DNA of 64,000 nucleotides from RBG-16-34-14 sp963798865 (GTDB lineage: Bacteria; Bacteroidota; Ignavibacteria; Ignavibacteriales; Ignavibacteriaceae), in NCBI GenBank assembly GCA_963798865.1, contig CAWCVZ010000014.1:62001-126000 (forward strand), in the 5' to 3' direction. This document shows, piece after piece, positions 45,168 to 53,839 of this stretch. Within the stretch, counting starts at the first letter, position 1. Each line of letters begins with the position of its first letter. The notes under the pieces were generated by a model. The model was not told the origin of the DNA and made no database searches. It saw only the letters and a list, made by a program, of their open reading frames with translations. The translations under genes and the position numbers were made by a program.

Positions 45168-45713
45168 TTGTACACACCATCAAAAATATTTTTTACTAAA
45201 GGTGTTGGGAGACATAAAGATTATCTCAGCTCATTCGAAGCAGCCTTGCGAAATGCGGGAATTGAGATCTGCAATCTGGTTGCAGTAAGCAGCATCTTCC
45301 CACCAAACTGTAAAAGAATTCCTAGGGAAGAAGGATTAAAAGAAATTCAACCCGGTCAAATAACTTTTGCTGTAATGGCAAGAAACTCTACTAATGAACC
45401 GAATAGATTAATCGCTGCTTCAATCGGTGCGGCAATTCCGGCAGATAAATCGAATTATGGTTATTTATCCGAATATCATCCGTTTGGTGTTAAAGAAAAA
45501 ATTGCCGGGGATTACGCCGAAGACCTTGCTGCTCAAATGCTTGCAACTACACTCGGTGTGGAATTTAATGCTGAGGCAGATTGGAATGAAAGAGAAGAAG
45601 TGTTTAAAATGTCTAATGAGATAGTAAAAACTTTTAACATAACTCAAACAGCAGAAGGCGATAAAAATGGTATGTGGACTACAGTGATTGCAGCCGCAAT
45701 TCTTTTAGCCTAA
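45168..45713 (+). CDS. pyruvoyl-dependent arginine decarboxylase
   Basis: A 181-residue proenzyme. Self-cleavage at the Ser of VSSIFPPNC would yield a pyruvoyl group; EYHPFG and GDYAEDLAAQML complete the family signature. It makes agmatine for polyamine synthesis. The start codon is TTG at 45168 with a strong AGGAGG eight bases upstream, so TTG is convincing. It is embedded in the metal-cofactor operon one base after the NifX-like gene, an odd neighbourhood for polyamine synthesis. Confidence 0.93.
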   Translation: MYTPSKIFFTKGVGRHKDYLSSFEAALRNAGIEICNLVAVSSIFPPNCKRIPREEGLKEIQPGQITFAVMARNSTNEPNRLIAASIGAAIPADKSNYGYLSEYHPFGVKEKIAGDYAEDLAAQMLATTLGVEFNAEADWNEREEVFKMSNEIVKTFNITQTAEGDKNGMWTTVIAAAILLA

Positions 45714-45809
45714 TATGAAATATAAAATCAATTTCGAAATAATTAAAAAACCATATTTTAAATAATTTTTGTTAAATAAATATTTTATAAAAAATAAGGA
45801 CTTAATATT

Positions 45810-46268
45810 ATGAAGCGGTTCAAGTTTGTTGTAACAATTTCTATAATTGTTTTTTCTTTTTTCTCATGTAGCTTGTTCGCACAAAAAGGCGGGATGAACA
45901 ATAGCAATGCAGGCTGGGGTGCAGGAAGCCAGTATAATAGAATGTATAATGTAAACACTGTCGAAACCATAACCGGCGAAGTTATAAGTGTGGATAAAAT
46001 TATTCCCGTGAAAGGAATGTCGTATGGAATTCATCTTTTAGTAAGGACCGGCAAAGATACAATTTCAGTTCATCTTGGACCAAGCTGGTATATGGATAAA
46101 CAAAAAATAATAATAAATTCCAAATACAAGGTAACAGTTACCGGTTCAAGAATTACATATCAAGGCAACCCGGCTATCATCGCTTCGGAAATTAAGAAGG
46201 GAGATGATACAATTACTTTACGGGAAAAAAACGGTTATCCGGTTTGGAGCGGTTCAAAGGGAAGATAA
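45810..46268 (+). CDS. exported OB-fold-like small protein
   Basis: A 152-residue protein with a Sec signal (IIVFSFFSCSLFAQ). The mature N-terminus is Gly- and Asn-rich (KGGMNNSNAGWGAGSQ), then comes a compact beta domain: VETITGEVISVDKI, YGIHLLVRTGKD, VTVTGSRITYQG and PAIIASEIKKG, which look like OB-fold strands. Similar proteins occur near multihaem cytochromes and magnetosome-type clusters, but I cannot name a function. Confidence 0.65.
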   Translation: MKRFKFVVTISIIVFSFFSCSLFAQKGGMNNSNAGWGAGSQYNRMYNVNTVETITGEVISVDKIIPVKGMSYGIHLLVRTGKDTISVHLGPSWYMDKQKIIINSKYKVTVTGSRITYQGNPAIIASEIKKGDDTITLREKNGYPVWSGSKGR

Positions 46269-46382
46269 TTGTCTGGCTCATAAACAGCATAGTTTGCATA
46301 AACTGTAAAACTATGTTTGATACTATTATTAGAAGATAGGAGGCACAGTTTCATTATTTTAAGATTTATAAAGGATAAAAAA

Positions 46383-46859
46383 ATGGAACTAGAAGCGATC
46401 CAGGATTATTATCCTGATGATGTTGCCCATTGTTACGGCTGTGGAAAACTCAATGAAAACGGTCATCAGATTAAAACTTTTTGGAACGGTGATGAAACAA
46501 TTACTAAGTTTACACCCAAAGATTATCACATGGCAATCCCTGGCTATGTTTATGGCGGATTGATAGCATCACTCATTGATTGTCATGGAACCGGAACTGC
46601 GGCTTTAGCAGCTTACCGCGCAGAAAAAAGAAAACCCGATTCATTGCCCACGTTACGCTTTGTTACTGCTTCTCTACAGGTAGATTATTTAAAGCCGACT
46701 CCACTTGGAGTTGAGCTTGTATTGAAGGGAAAGGTTTTAGAACTGAAAGGGAAGAAAGTTGTGTCTGAGATTATTGTTTCAGCAAATGGTGAAATTACAG
46801 CACAAGGTAAAGTTGTTGCTGTACAAATGCCGGGGAATATGATTAAAAAAAGTAATTAA
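46383..46859 (+). CDS. PaaI-type hotdog thioesterase
   Basis: About 158 residues from ATG 46383. The N-terminal region CYGCGKLNENGHQIKT, the GGLIASLIDCHGTGTA helix of the hotdog fold and LQVDYLKPTP are the features of the 4HBT/PaaI thioesterase group. It hydrolyses a thioester, probably an acyl-CoA. It is followed by a membrane protein one base after its stop. Confidence 0.82.
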   Translation: MELEAIQDYYPDDVAHCYGCGKLNENGHQIKTFWNGDETITKFTPKDYHMAIPGYVYGGLIASLIDCHGTGTAALAAYRAEKRKPDSLPTLRFVTASLQVDYLKPTPLGVELVLKGKVLELKGKKVVSEIIVSANGEITAQGKVVAVQMPGNMIKKSN

Positions 46860-46860
46860 A

Positions 46861-47700
46861 ATGGAAATCTTTATAAAAGTATTACAAGAATCGTTTAAGA
46901 TAACTCTTTTCGTTCTAATGATGATGATTGTTGTTGATTTCATAAATGTTAAAACAAAAGGTCAGTTAGAATCAATGCTAAAAAGCGGAAGAAAGTGGAA
47001 ACAATATATAGTTGCCTCTTTGCTCGGGACTGCCCCGGGATGTTTGGGATCTTTTGCCGGCGTTTCGCTCTATATTCATGGAATGATAAGCTTTGGTGCG
47101 TTAACTGGATTGATGTTTGCTACTGCAGGTGATGAACAATTTGTCATGCTTGCTATGTTTCCTAAAACGGCTTTGATCATGTTCGGTATTCTTTTTTTTC
47201 TAGGAATTGCCGCAGGATATTTTACTGATTACACTGTTAAAAAGTTTAAAATACAAACTTGTACAGATTGCGAAGTCAATCAATACCATCCTGGTAAAGA
47301 AGGTTACAAGCATTACTTTAAAGAACATATCTGGACACACATAATAAAAAAGCATCTGCTTAGAATTTTTTTATGGACATTCGGTGCAATGGTAGTTATT
47401 GAATACGGGATGACTCTAATTGATTTGAAAAGCATAACTTCAGAATATATCTTTTTACTATTAATTCTTAGTGCCCTTATAGGCTTAATCCCGGAATCTG
47501 GGCCTCATCTAATTTTTGTAATGCTCTTTGCAAATGGACTTGTTCCATTTTCGGTTTTATTTACAAGTTCTATTGTTCAGGATGGACATGGAATGCTGCC
47601 GATGCTTTCATATTCTGTAAAAGATTCTGTTTTAATAAAAGTATTTAATTTAAGTTTCGGATTAATAACCGGAATAATTTTATACCTATTGGGTTTGTAA
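46861..47700 (+). CDS. putative metal exporter (10-TM, ArsP_2/Mn-transporter-like)
   Basis: A 279-residue protein with eight to ten hydrophobic segments. The motif LGTAPGCLGSFAGVSLYIHG, the SFGALTGLMFATAGDEQFVML stretch, and the second-half repeat GLIPESGPHLIFVMLFANG fit the family of putative manganese or heavy-metal exporters (PF11449 type). A Cys-rich TCTDCEV in the central loop may sense metal. It may protect against excess metal handled by the cluster. Substrate is inferred only. Confidence 0.65.
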   Translation: MEIFIKVLQESFKITLFVLMMMIVVDFINVKTKGQLESMLKSGRKWKQYIVASLLGTAPGCLGSFAGVSLYIHGMISFGALTGLMFATAGDEQFVMLAMFPKTALIMFGILFFLGIAAGYFTDYTVKKFKIQTCTDCEVNQYHPGKEGYKHYFKEHIWTHIIKKHLLRIFLWTFGAMVVIEYGMTLIDLKSITSEYIFLLLILSALIGLIPESGPHLIFVMLFANGLVPFSVLFTSSIVQDGHGMLPMLSYSVKDSVLIKVFNLSFGLITGIILYLLGL

Positions 47701-47703
47701 AAA

Positions 47704-48576
47704 ATGAGTATATACCCTGACTGTATTCCTTGCATAATAAAACAATCATTATTCGCTGCTAGAATGGCAAAAATAAATGATTCAAAAATTCAAATAGAAA
47801 TTATGAAACAGGTTGCTAAGGAAATTAATAATATTGATAAATATGAAACCGCACCGGAATTTTCAGGAAAGATTCAAAGCTTGGTAAGAACTTTTAGCGG
47901 AATTGATGATCCTTATGAAGAGATAAAAGAAATAAATCTTCAGAGAGCATTAAAGTTTATTCCTTATTTAAAAAATTATATTGATGGTTCTGATGATAAA
48001 TTAAGAGAAGCAGTAAGAGTTGCAATACTGGGTAATGTAATAGATTTGGGTGCTAATCCAGATTTCAATTTAGATGATGAGATAAACAGAATAAGTTCAA
48101 ATAATATTGTTCTTGATGATTATCTGGTCTTTAAAGAAAAAGTGCTAAAAGCTGATTACATCCTGTATATTGGAGACAATGCCGAAGAAGCTCTCTTTGA
48201 TAAATTACTAATAGAACAGTTGCAGCCGAAAAAAATAATCTTTGCTGTCAGAGATAATCCGATTTTAAATGATATTACTCTTGTTCTTGCAAAGAGGATT
48301 GGATTAGATCTGTACTCAGAGATTATATCGAGCGGCAGTAAAATAGCAGGAACAAATCTTAAAGAAACAACTAAAACTTTTAACGAAATATTTACCAGCG
48401 CTTCCATTGTTATTGTAAAAGGTCAGGGTAATTATGAAACGCTGGAAAACTGTGGAAGAGAAATATTTTTTATGTTTAAAGTTAAATGTGAAACAGTTGC
48501 AAAATATACAGGATATAAAATTGGAACAAGTGTTCTACTATTAAGAAATTCAAACTCAAAAAGTGCTGATGCTTAA
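47704..48576 (+). CDS. DUF89/ARMT1-like protein
   Basis: A 290-residue protein of the DUF89 superfamily. The N-terminal SIYPDCIPCIIKQ with its paired Cys, the IGDNAEEALFDKLLIEQL block and VRDNPILNDITL hold the acidic metal site of this family of damage-control phosphatases. It probably cleaves a phosphorylated metabolite. It starts 3 bases after the metal exporter gene. Confidence 0.83.
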   Translation: MSIYPDCIPCIIKQSLFAARMAKINDSKIQIEIMKQVAKEINNIDKYETAPEFSGKIQSLVRTFSGIDDPYEEIKEINLQRALKFIPYLKNYIDGSDDKLREAVRVAILGNVIDLGANPDFNLDDEINRISSNNIVLDDYLVFKEKVLKADYILYIGDNAEEALFDKLLIEQLQPKKIIFAVRDNPILNDITLVLAKRIGLDLYSEIISSGSKIAGTNLKETTKTFNEIFTSASIVIVKGQGNYETLENCGREIFFMFKVKCETVAKYTGYKIGTSVLLLRNSNSKSADA

Positions 48577-48973
48577 TAACCTCGAAGCCGAACTGGAATT
48601 CTCCATAAAATCATATAATATTGATGCAGCAGGTCATGTTAATAATGCTGTTTACATTAACTGGCTTGAAGATTTGCGGACAAAGCTTCTCGAAAATGTT
48701 CTCCCTTCTGATAGATTGTTGAAAAAAAATTTTCATCTTGTTGTGGCATCAACTAACATCGAATATAAAAAACCTTTGCATTTGTACGAAAAACCAATTG
48801 GTTCAATGAAAGTAGATAAATATGAAAGAGGAATTTTGTATTTATCATCTTTAATAATCCTTAATGGTAAAATCATTGCCAGGGCATTTCAAAAATGTGT
48901 TTTTATTAATAAAGACACTCAGAAAATGATCAACGATGAAATCATCGCATCTAAATTTTGTCAAACCTTATAA
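48569..48973 (+). CDS. 4HBT-family acyl-CoA thioesterase
   Basis: About 134 residues from ATG 48569; it overlaps the DUF89 stop by a few bases. The hotdog-fold motif DAAGHVNNAVYINWLED carries the catalytic Asp of the YbgC/FadM type, with ASTNIEYKKPLHLYE next. It hydrolyses an acyl-CoA, perhaps in lipid repair. The cluster's third strand-coupled gene set ends here; a 180-base gap follows. Confidence 0.85.
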   Translation: MLNNLEAELEFSIKSYNIDAAGHVNNAVYINWLEDLRTKLLENVLPSDRLLKKNFHLVVASTNIEYKKPLHLYEKPIGSMKVDKYERGILYLSSLIILNGKIIARAFQKCVFINKDTQKMINDEIIASKFCQTL

Positions 48974-49120
48974 TAAAATTTTTTCCGATTTTCTCATATA
49001 AAAGAATTTTCTTTTTTTTCTTCTAAGAACTGAAAAAGAAAATCTCTCTTGGTCTTGCTTTAATTTCCAAAATAAACATTTATAAATGGCAGCATAGTTG
49101 ATATTTATAAATACTAAAAA

Positions 49121-49138
49121 TTGCTTGTTAGTAAGCAA
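49121..49138. promoter_or_regulatory. inverted repeat upstream of the MerR gene (possible operator)
   Basis: A perfect 6-bp inverted repeat, TTGCTT-GTTAGT-AAGCAA, lies 16 bases before the start of the MerR-type regulator and after the 180-base gap. It could be an autoregulatory operator. A short mRNA hairpin is the alternative. Confidence 0.45.
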
Positions 49139-49153
49139 GCGATGGGAGTTTAA

Positions 49154-49606
49154 ATGGAAACTGATGATAGATTTGAAGAGCCCGTATTCCCTATAAGTGT
49201 TGCAGCAAAATTGCTGAGCATATCTGTTCATACCTTGAGGATGTATGAAAGAGAGGGGCTGATTATTCCTTTTAAAAAAGAAACCAACCACAGGCTTTAT
49301 TCAAGGGCTGATATAGAACGTTTAACCTGTATCAGGCGTGCAATAAATGAGTATAAAATTTCTATTGCCGGAATAAAAACGATTTACTCCTTAATCCCTT
49401 GCTGGAAAATTGTAAACTGTTCTGAAGATGATAGAAAAAATTGTGAAGCATATAGTTCACACACAAATCCATGCTGGTCATATAATCATAAAAATAATAT
49501 TTGTGAAAACCTTGAATGCAGGGAATGCCGGGTTTATAAAGACTTTTCCGAATGCCAAACAATTAAAGAAAGTTTAAAAAATTTTATAAATGCATCCGGG
49601 TTCTAG
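49154..49606 (+). CDS. MerR-family regulator with two-CW-like Cys-rich domain
   Basis: A 150-residue regulator. The N-terminal MerR helix-turn-helix (SVAAKLLSISVHTLRMYERE, then HRLYSRADIERL) is complete. The C-terminus holds eight Cys (83, 89, 97, 107, 117, 122, 125, 134), with CW at 83-84 and 107-108, which matches the two-CW type of small Cys-rich domain and probably binds an Fe-S cluster or metal. It lies between the metal cluster and the sulfur module, so it is a candidate redox or metal sensor for either. Confidence 0.85.
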   Translation: METDDRFEEPVFPISVAAKLLSISVHTLRMYEREGLIIPFKKETNHRLYSRADIERLTCIRRAINEYKISIAGIKTIYSLIPCWKIVNCSEDDRKNCEAYSSHTNPCWSYNHKNNICENLECRECRVYKDFSECQTIKESLKNFINASGF

Positions 49607-49648
49607 TATCAAGAAAATTAGAGTGAAAAGATAATTGAATAAAATGTT

Positions 49649-51226
49649 ATGAAAAAAATAATTCTTGCTTTAATAGTAATCGGGTTAATTATAACAGCAG
49701 CAGTTAAAATTCTTATATCGGAGAATCATGAGCCGACGCAGCTTATGAAACTGAAGGAAAAATATCCTCAAAAATATACTCCTTCAGTTGATCATAGGAA
49801 ATTTGCGGTGCTTCAGAAAAAATTTAATCATCCTCAGGAAGTGACCGAAGCCTGTCTTTCATGTCATACAGAAACTCATAAAGAGGTTATGCAATCCAGC
49901 CATTGGAACTGGGAAAGAGAAGAGTATATTGAGGGAAAGGGAATTGTTTACGTAGGGAAAAAAAATGCAATAAATAATTTTTGTATAGGCGTTGAAGGGA
50001 ATGAGCAAAGCTGCGCAAAATGTCATATAGGCTATGGAATGACAAATCAGGGATTCAGTTATACCGATCCTAAAAATATTGATTGTCTTGTATGTCACGA
50101 TAATTCTGAAACTTATGTAAAGGGGAACGAGCTTGCCGGTTTTCCTGATCCATCACTTGATTTAAATTTGATTTCGCAAAGCGTTGGCAAGCCGAAACGT
50201 TCTAACTGCGGGGTTTGCCATTTCTTTGGAGGCGGCGGAAATAATGTTAAGCATGGCGATCTCGAAAAATCAATGTTCGATCCTACAAAAGATATTGATG
50301 TTCATATGGCGGATGAAGGTGCAAATCTTCAGTGTGTGGATTGCCATAAAACAGAAAAACATATAATCCTTGGTAAGATGTATTCACTTTCTTCAATGAA
50401 CAGGAACCGTTCAACATGCGAACAATGTCATACCGAAAATCCTCACGATGCCGATATTCTGAATGAACATACTTATAAAGTTGCCTGCCAAACCTGTCAT
50501 ATCCCGACTTATGCTAAAGTAAATGCTACAAAAACTTTCTGGGATTGGTCAACCGCAGGTAAACTGAAAGATGGAAAACCGTATGAAGAAGATGATGCAG
50601 ATGGAAATCATACTTATCTCTCAATTAAAGGAAGTTTTAAATGGGGAAAGAATTTAAAACCGGATTATATCTGGTTCAATGGTACTGCAGATCATTATCT
50701 TTTAGGTGATATAATTGATGATACCACAAAACCATTAAAAATTAATTCTTTAAATGGATCATATAAAGATCTTGAATCTAAAATAATTCCTGTTAAAATC
50801 CATCATGCAATTCAGCCATTTGATCCAATCCTTAAAGTTTTAATTCAGCCTAAACTCTTTGCAGATAAGAAAGGCGAAGGAGCTTTCTGGCAGGACTTTG
50901 ATTGGAGAAGATCTTCTTATGCAGGAATGAAAGAAGTTAATGTTCCGTTCAGCGGGCAGATTTCATTTATCTTAACTGAAATGTACTGGCCGGTTAATCA
51001 TATGGTATCAACAAAAGAGCTTGCCGTTAAGTGTAATGAGTGCCATACAAGGGAAGACAGCCGTTTAGCAAGTCTAAAAGATTTTTATATGCCCGCAAGA
51101 GATTATTCAAAAGTTGTTGACACGACGGGGTTTTCTATAATCCTTGTTACAATTTTTGGTGTTTTTATACATGGTTCAATAAGAATTTTTTCTTCAAGAA
51201 AAAATAAAAGAGAGATTAAAAAATGA
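49649..51226 (+). CDS. octahaem tetrathionate-reductase-type cytochrome c
   Basis: A 525-residue protein with an N-terminal membrane anchor (IILALIVIGLIITAAVKIL) and a C-terminal transmembrane helix (FSIILVTIFGVFIHGSI). Eight CXXCH sites start near residues 69, 122, 146, 187, 229, 257, 280 and 462. Layout and the TETHKEVMQSSHWNW segment after the first haem match the octahaem tetrathionate reductase (OTR) group, which reduces tetrathionate and other small oxidised compounds. It overlaps the cytochrome b gene by 4 bases, so the two form a membrane redox complex. Confidence 0.92.
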   Translation: MKKIILALIVIGLIITAAVKILISENHEPTQLMKLKEKYPQKYTPSVDHRKFAVLQKKFNHPQEVTEACLSCHTETHKEVMQSSHWNWEREEYIEGKGIVYVGKKNAINNFCIGVEGNEQSCAKCHIGYGMTNQGFSYTDPKNIDCLVCHDNSETYVKGNELAGFPDPSLDLNLISQSVGKPKRSNCGVCHFFGGGGNNVKHGDLEKSMFDPTKDIDVHMADEGANLQCVDCHKTEKHIILGKMYSLSSMNRNRSTCEQCHTENPHDADILNEHTYKVACQTCHIPTYAKVNATKTFWDWSTAGKLKDGKPYEEDDADGNHTYLSIKGSFKWGKNLKPDYIWFNGTADHYLLGDIIDDTTKPLKINSLNGSYKDLESKIIPVKIHHAIQPFDPILKVLIQPKLFADKKGEGAFWQDFDWRRSSYAGMKEVNVPFSGQISFILTEMYWPVNHMVSTKELAVKCNECHTREDSRLASLKDFYMPARDYSKVVDTTGFSIILVTIFGVFIHGSIRIFSSRKNKREIKK

Positions 51227-51912
51227 AAAAGCAAATTTATATCTATAAATCATTTGAAAGATTCTGGCACTGGACGCAGGCAATATTAATTTTCTTCCTT
51301 GCTGCAACCGGTTTTGAAATTCACGGTTCAATAAAATTCTTCGGTTTTCAAAATGCAGTTGAATACCATAACATTGCCGCTTATTCATTCCTGGTATTAA
51401 TAATCTTTGCAATCTTCTGGCATTTATCAACAGGGGAATGGAGACAATATCTTCCGACTTTAAAAAATATAAAAGCACAAGTGAATTTTTACCTCGTCGG
51501 GATTTTCAAAAATGCACCGCATCCAACTAAGAAAACAGTATTAAGTAAACTTAATCCTTTACAAAAGTTTGTTTACCTCGGATTAAAAGTATTGGTAATT
51601 CCTGTCATGGTAATTTCTGGTTTGCTTTATATGTTTTACAGGTATCCTCAAAAGGGTGGAGGAATCGGGGTATTAAAATTGGATTCCATAGAACCTATTG
51701 CATTGCTTCATACATTCGGAGCTTTTCTGCTTCTTGCATTCATAATTGCACATTTATATTTGATTACAACCGGTACTACTAAAACATCCAATTTAAAGGC
51801 AATGATCACTGGTTTTGAAGATGTAGAGGAAGAAAGTGAAAATCAAAAACAGGAACAGGTTCCGGTGGATCAGGAACATATTCAGGAATTTGAAGAACAG
51901 AATCAGGTTTAA
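51223..51912 (+). CDS. cytochrome b/b6-domain membrane protein
   Basis: A 229-residue protein with four transmembrane helices, each half carrying His (ERFWHWTQ, YHNIAAYS, LLHTFGAF, IIAHLY), as in di-haem cytochrome b of the CybB/NapC-partner type. The last ~40 residues are acidic and Gln-rich (QKQEQVPVDQEHIQEFEEQ). It starts 4 bases before the OTR stop and would pass electrons from the quinol pool to OTR. Confidence 0.88.
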   Translation: MKKQIYIYKSFERFWHWTQAILIFFLAATGFEIHGSIKFFGFQNAVEYHNIAAYSFLVLIIFAIFWHLSTGEWRQYLPTLKNIKAQVNFYLVGIFKNAPHPTKKTVLSKLNPLQKFVYLGLKVLVIPVMVISGLLYMFYRYPQKGGGIGVLKLDSIEPIALLHTFGAFLLLAFIIAHLYLITTGTTKTSNLKAMITGFEDVEEESENQKQEQVPVDQEHIQEFEEQNQV

Positions 51913-51936
51913 ATAAATTTTTTTAAGGAAAATAAA

Positions 51937-52449
51937 ATGACAACAAAATATATGAATCCTTACCTGGCAGGTTTCTTTTTAGGACTGCTGCTCCTTGCAA
52001 CAATTTATATTACAGGCAGAGGGCTTGGTGCAAGCGGCGCTGTTAAAAGCGGGTTAGTTGCAATTGTCCAGACTATTGCGCCTTCTCATACAGTTGATGC
52101 AAAATTTTATAATGAATACATGGCTGAACATCAGAATAATCCTCTCAAGAACTGGCTGGTATTCGAAGTTATTGGTGTATTAATTGGTGCTTTCTTATCG
52201 GGTTTAATCTCAAACAGGTTAAAATTTACTTTCGAATATTCGCCAAAAATTCAAATCAGGACAAGAGTTGTTGCAGCAATGTTTGGCGGATTATTATTCG
52301 GTTTTGGTGCCCAGCTTGGAAGAGGCTGTACAAGCGGAGCTGCATTGAGCGGAATGGGAGTTCTTTCCACCGGTGGAATAATAACTATGGCAGCAATTTT
52401 CGGCGGCGCATATATGTTCGCATATTTTTTTAGAAAATTATGGATATAA
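51937..52449 (+). CDS. YeeE/YedE-family sulfur transporter (single unit)
   Basis: A 170-residue membrane protein. The GRGCTSGAALSG motif with its conserved Cys is typical of YeeE/YedE (TsuA-type thiosulfate) transporters; the length matches one half-size unit. It starts 24 bases after cytochrome b and ends before a palindromic element, with a second YeeE unit behind it. The pair could import thiosulfate or a related sulfur species. Confidence 0.88.
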   Translation: MTTKYMNPYLAGFFLGLLLLATIYITGRGLGASGAVKSGLVAIVQTIAPSHTVDAKFYNEYMAEHQNNPLKNWLVFEVIGVLIGAFLSGLISNRLKFTFEYSPKIQIRTRVVAAMFGGLLFGFGAQLGRGCTSGAALSGMGVLSTGGIITMAAIFGGAYMFAYFFRKLWI

Positions 52450-52466
52450 TTTTGAAATTTAAAAAT

Positions 52467-52530
52467 GTCAGTCTGAGCCTGTCGAAGACTGACGACATTA
52501 ATTTATCACACTTCGAAAAGCTCAGTGTGA
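52467..52530. repeat. two-module palindromic element, copy 2 (inverted)
   Basis: Arms GTCAGTCT (52467-52474) and AGACTGAC (52486-52493) form one hairpin; TCACACT (52506-52512) and AGTGTGA (52524-52530) form the other, 12 bases apart. The order and arm sequences are the reverse complement of the element at 26218-26285. It lies between two YeeE/YedE genes inside the sulfur module. Confidence 0.8.
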
Positions 52531-52573
52531 CAATAGTTTTTGATGTTAGTAAAGTTTTTGAAAGGAAATTGAA

Positions 52574-53764
52574 ATGGGACCTTTAGTTCCGGATGTAATT
52601 GGAAATGAATTAAACTTTGTAGTTGCACTTTTTATTGGTGTAGCTTTCGGATTCATCCTTGAGCAGGCAGGTTTTTCAACATCTAAAAAATTAGTTGGAT
52701 TATTTTACGGATATGATTTCACAGTACTCCGTGTATTTTTTACGGCCGGGGTAACTGCAATGCTTGGAGTAATAGCATTAGGACATTTTGGTTTATTAGA
52801 TGTAAGTCTTATATACATTAACCCCACGTTTCTCTGGTCCGCAATAGTGGGCGGATTTATTATGGGGCTTGGATTTGTTGTGGGAGGTTTTTGCCCGGGT
52901 ACAAGTTTTTGTGCAGCAGCAATTGGTAAAATAGATGCGATGATTTTTATCGTTGGATCTTTTATTGGCGTATTAATTTTTGCAGAAGGTTACCCGATGT
53001 TTGAAAGTTTTTACAAGGCAGAGTATTGGGGAAATGTAAGAATTTTTGACACTGTTGGAATGTCGCAGGGTTTATTTGCTTTTCTTTTAACTGGAGTTGC
53101 AATTTTTGCTTTCTGGGCAACCACTTTAGTTGAAAACAAAGTTAATGGAAAACCCAATCCGGAGTTCCGACCTGTTAGGTTGTACGCAGGTCTTACTGGC
53201 ATAGCTTTCATTATTGGTTTTTCTGCATTCTTCCTTCCTGATGTTAAAGAAGCATATCTGAAAGAAGTAGAAAACAAATCTTACGTTGATTCTTATGAAA
53301 TTAACACGATGACATCGGATGAATTAGCTTTCAGGATTATGGATAATGATAAATCCATAAAAATAATCGATGTTCGTCCGGTAAATGATTTTAAAAAGTT
53401 TAACCTTCCAAATTCATTATCATTCTCATTTAATGAGCTTTTTAATAGAGACGCTGAAAAATTGTTAACTGTAAAACATATGAAATATATTTTTGTTGCT
53501 GATGATGAATTAACATCTAAGAAAGCAGCAATAATTGCTGATAAACTTGGTTATGTAAATGTTGTTTTTCTCAAAGGAGGATTAAATGAATTCAAAAAAG
53601 AAATTTTAAAATTCACTGTGCCTTCTGAAATAAAAACAAGAAGGGAAGCTGACACTTTCCGTTTCAGGGAAAAAGCAAGCAAAATTATTCCACTCTTAAT
53701 TGAACAGAATAAAAATAAAATTATTCCTAAGAAAGAATCTAAAAGAATTATCGGGGGATGTTAA
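52574..53764 (+). CDS. YeeE/YedE transporter fused to a rhodanese-like domain
   Basis: A 396-residue fusion. Residues 1-~235 hold six or more transmembrane helices with GGFCPGTSFCAAAIG (two Cys) near residue 110. The C-terminal ~130 residues form a rhodanese-like domain (IKIIDVRPVNDFKKFNLPNS, then FLKGGLNEF), but the active-site loop reads IFVADDELTSKKAA, with no catalytic Cys, so it is probably a sulfur-binding or regulatory domain. It follows the first YeeE unit by 124 bases including a palindromic repeat. Confidence 0.87.
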   Translation: MGPLVPDVIGNELNFVVALFIGVAFGFILEQAGFSTSKKLVGLFYGYDFTVLRVFFTAGVTAMLGVIALGHFGLLDVSLIYINPTFLWSAIVGGFIMGLGFVVGGFCPGTSFCAAAIGKIDAMIFIVGSFIGVLIFAEGYPMFESFYKAEYWGNVRIFDTVGMSQGLFAFLLTGVAIFAFWATTLVENKVNGKPNPEFRPVRLYAGLTGIAFIIGFSAFFLPDVKEAYLKEVENKSYVDSYEINTMTSDELAFRIMDNDKSIKIIDVRPVNDFKKFNLPNSLSFSFNELFNRDAEKLLTVKHMKYIFVADDELTSKKAAIIADKLGYVNVVFLKGGLNEFKKEILKFTVPSEIKTRREADTFRFREKASKIIPLLIEQNKNKIIPKKESKRIIGGC

Positions 53765-53839
53765 TATTTTAAGTATTAAAAAACATTAATTTTAATTAAA
53801 TTTGAATCGACTAATTAAATAATTTATAAAGGGGATAAG

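Noticed and set aside
48968..49291. A 107-residue minus-strand frame across the gap before the MerR gene
   Set aside because: Its 5' part is antisense to the MerR helix-turn-helix, and the rest is Lys/Phe-rich low-complexity sequence.
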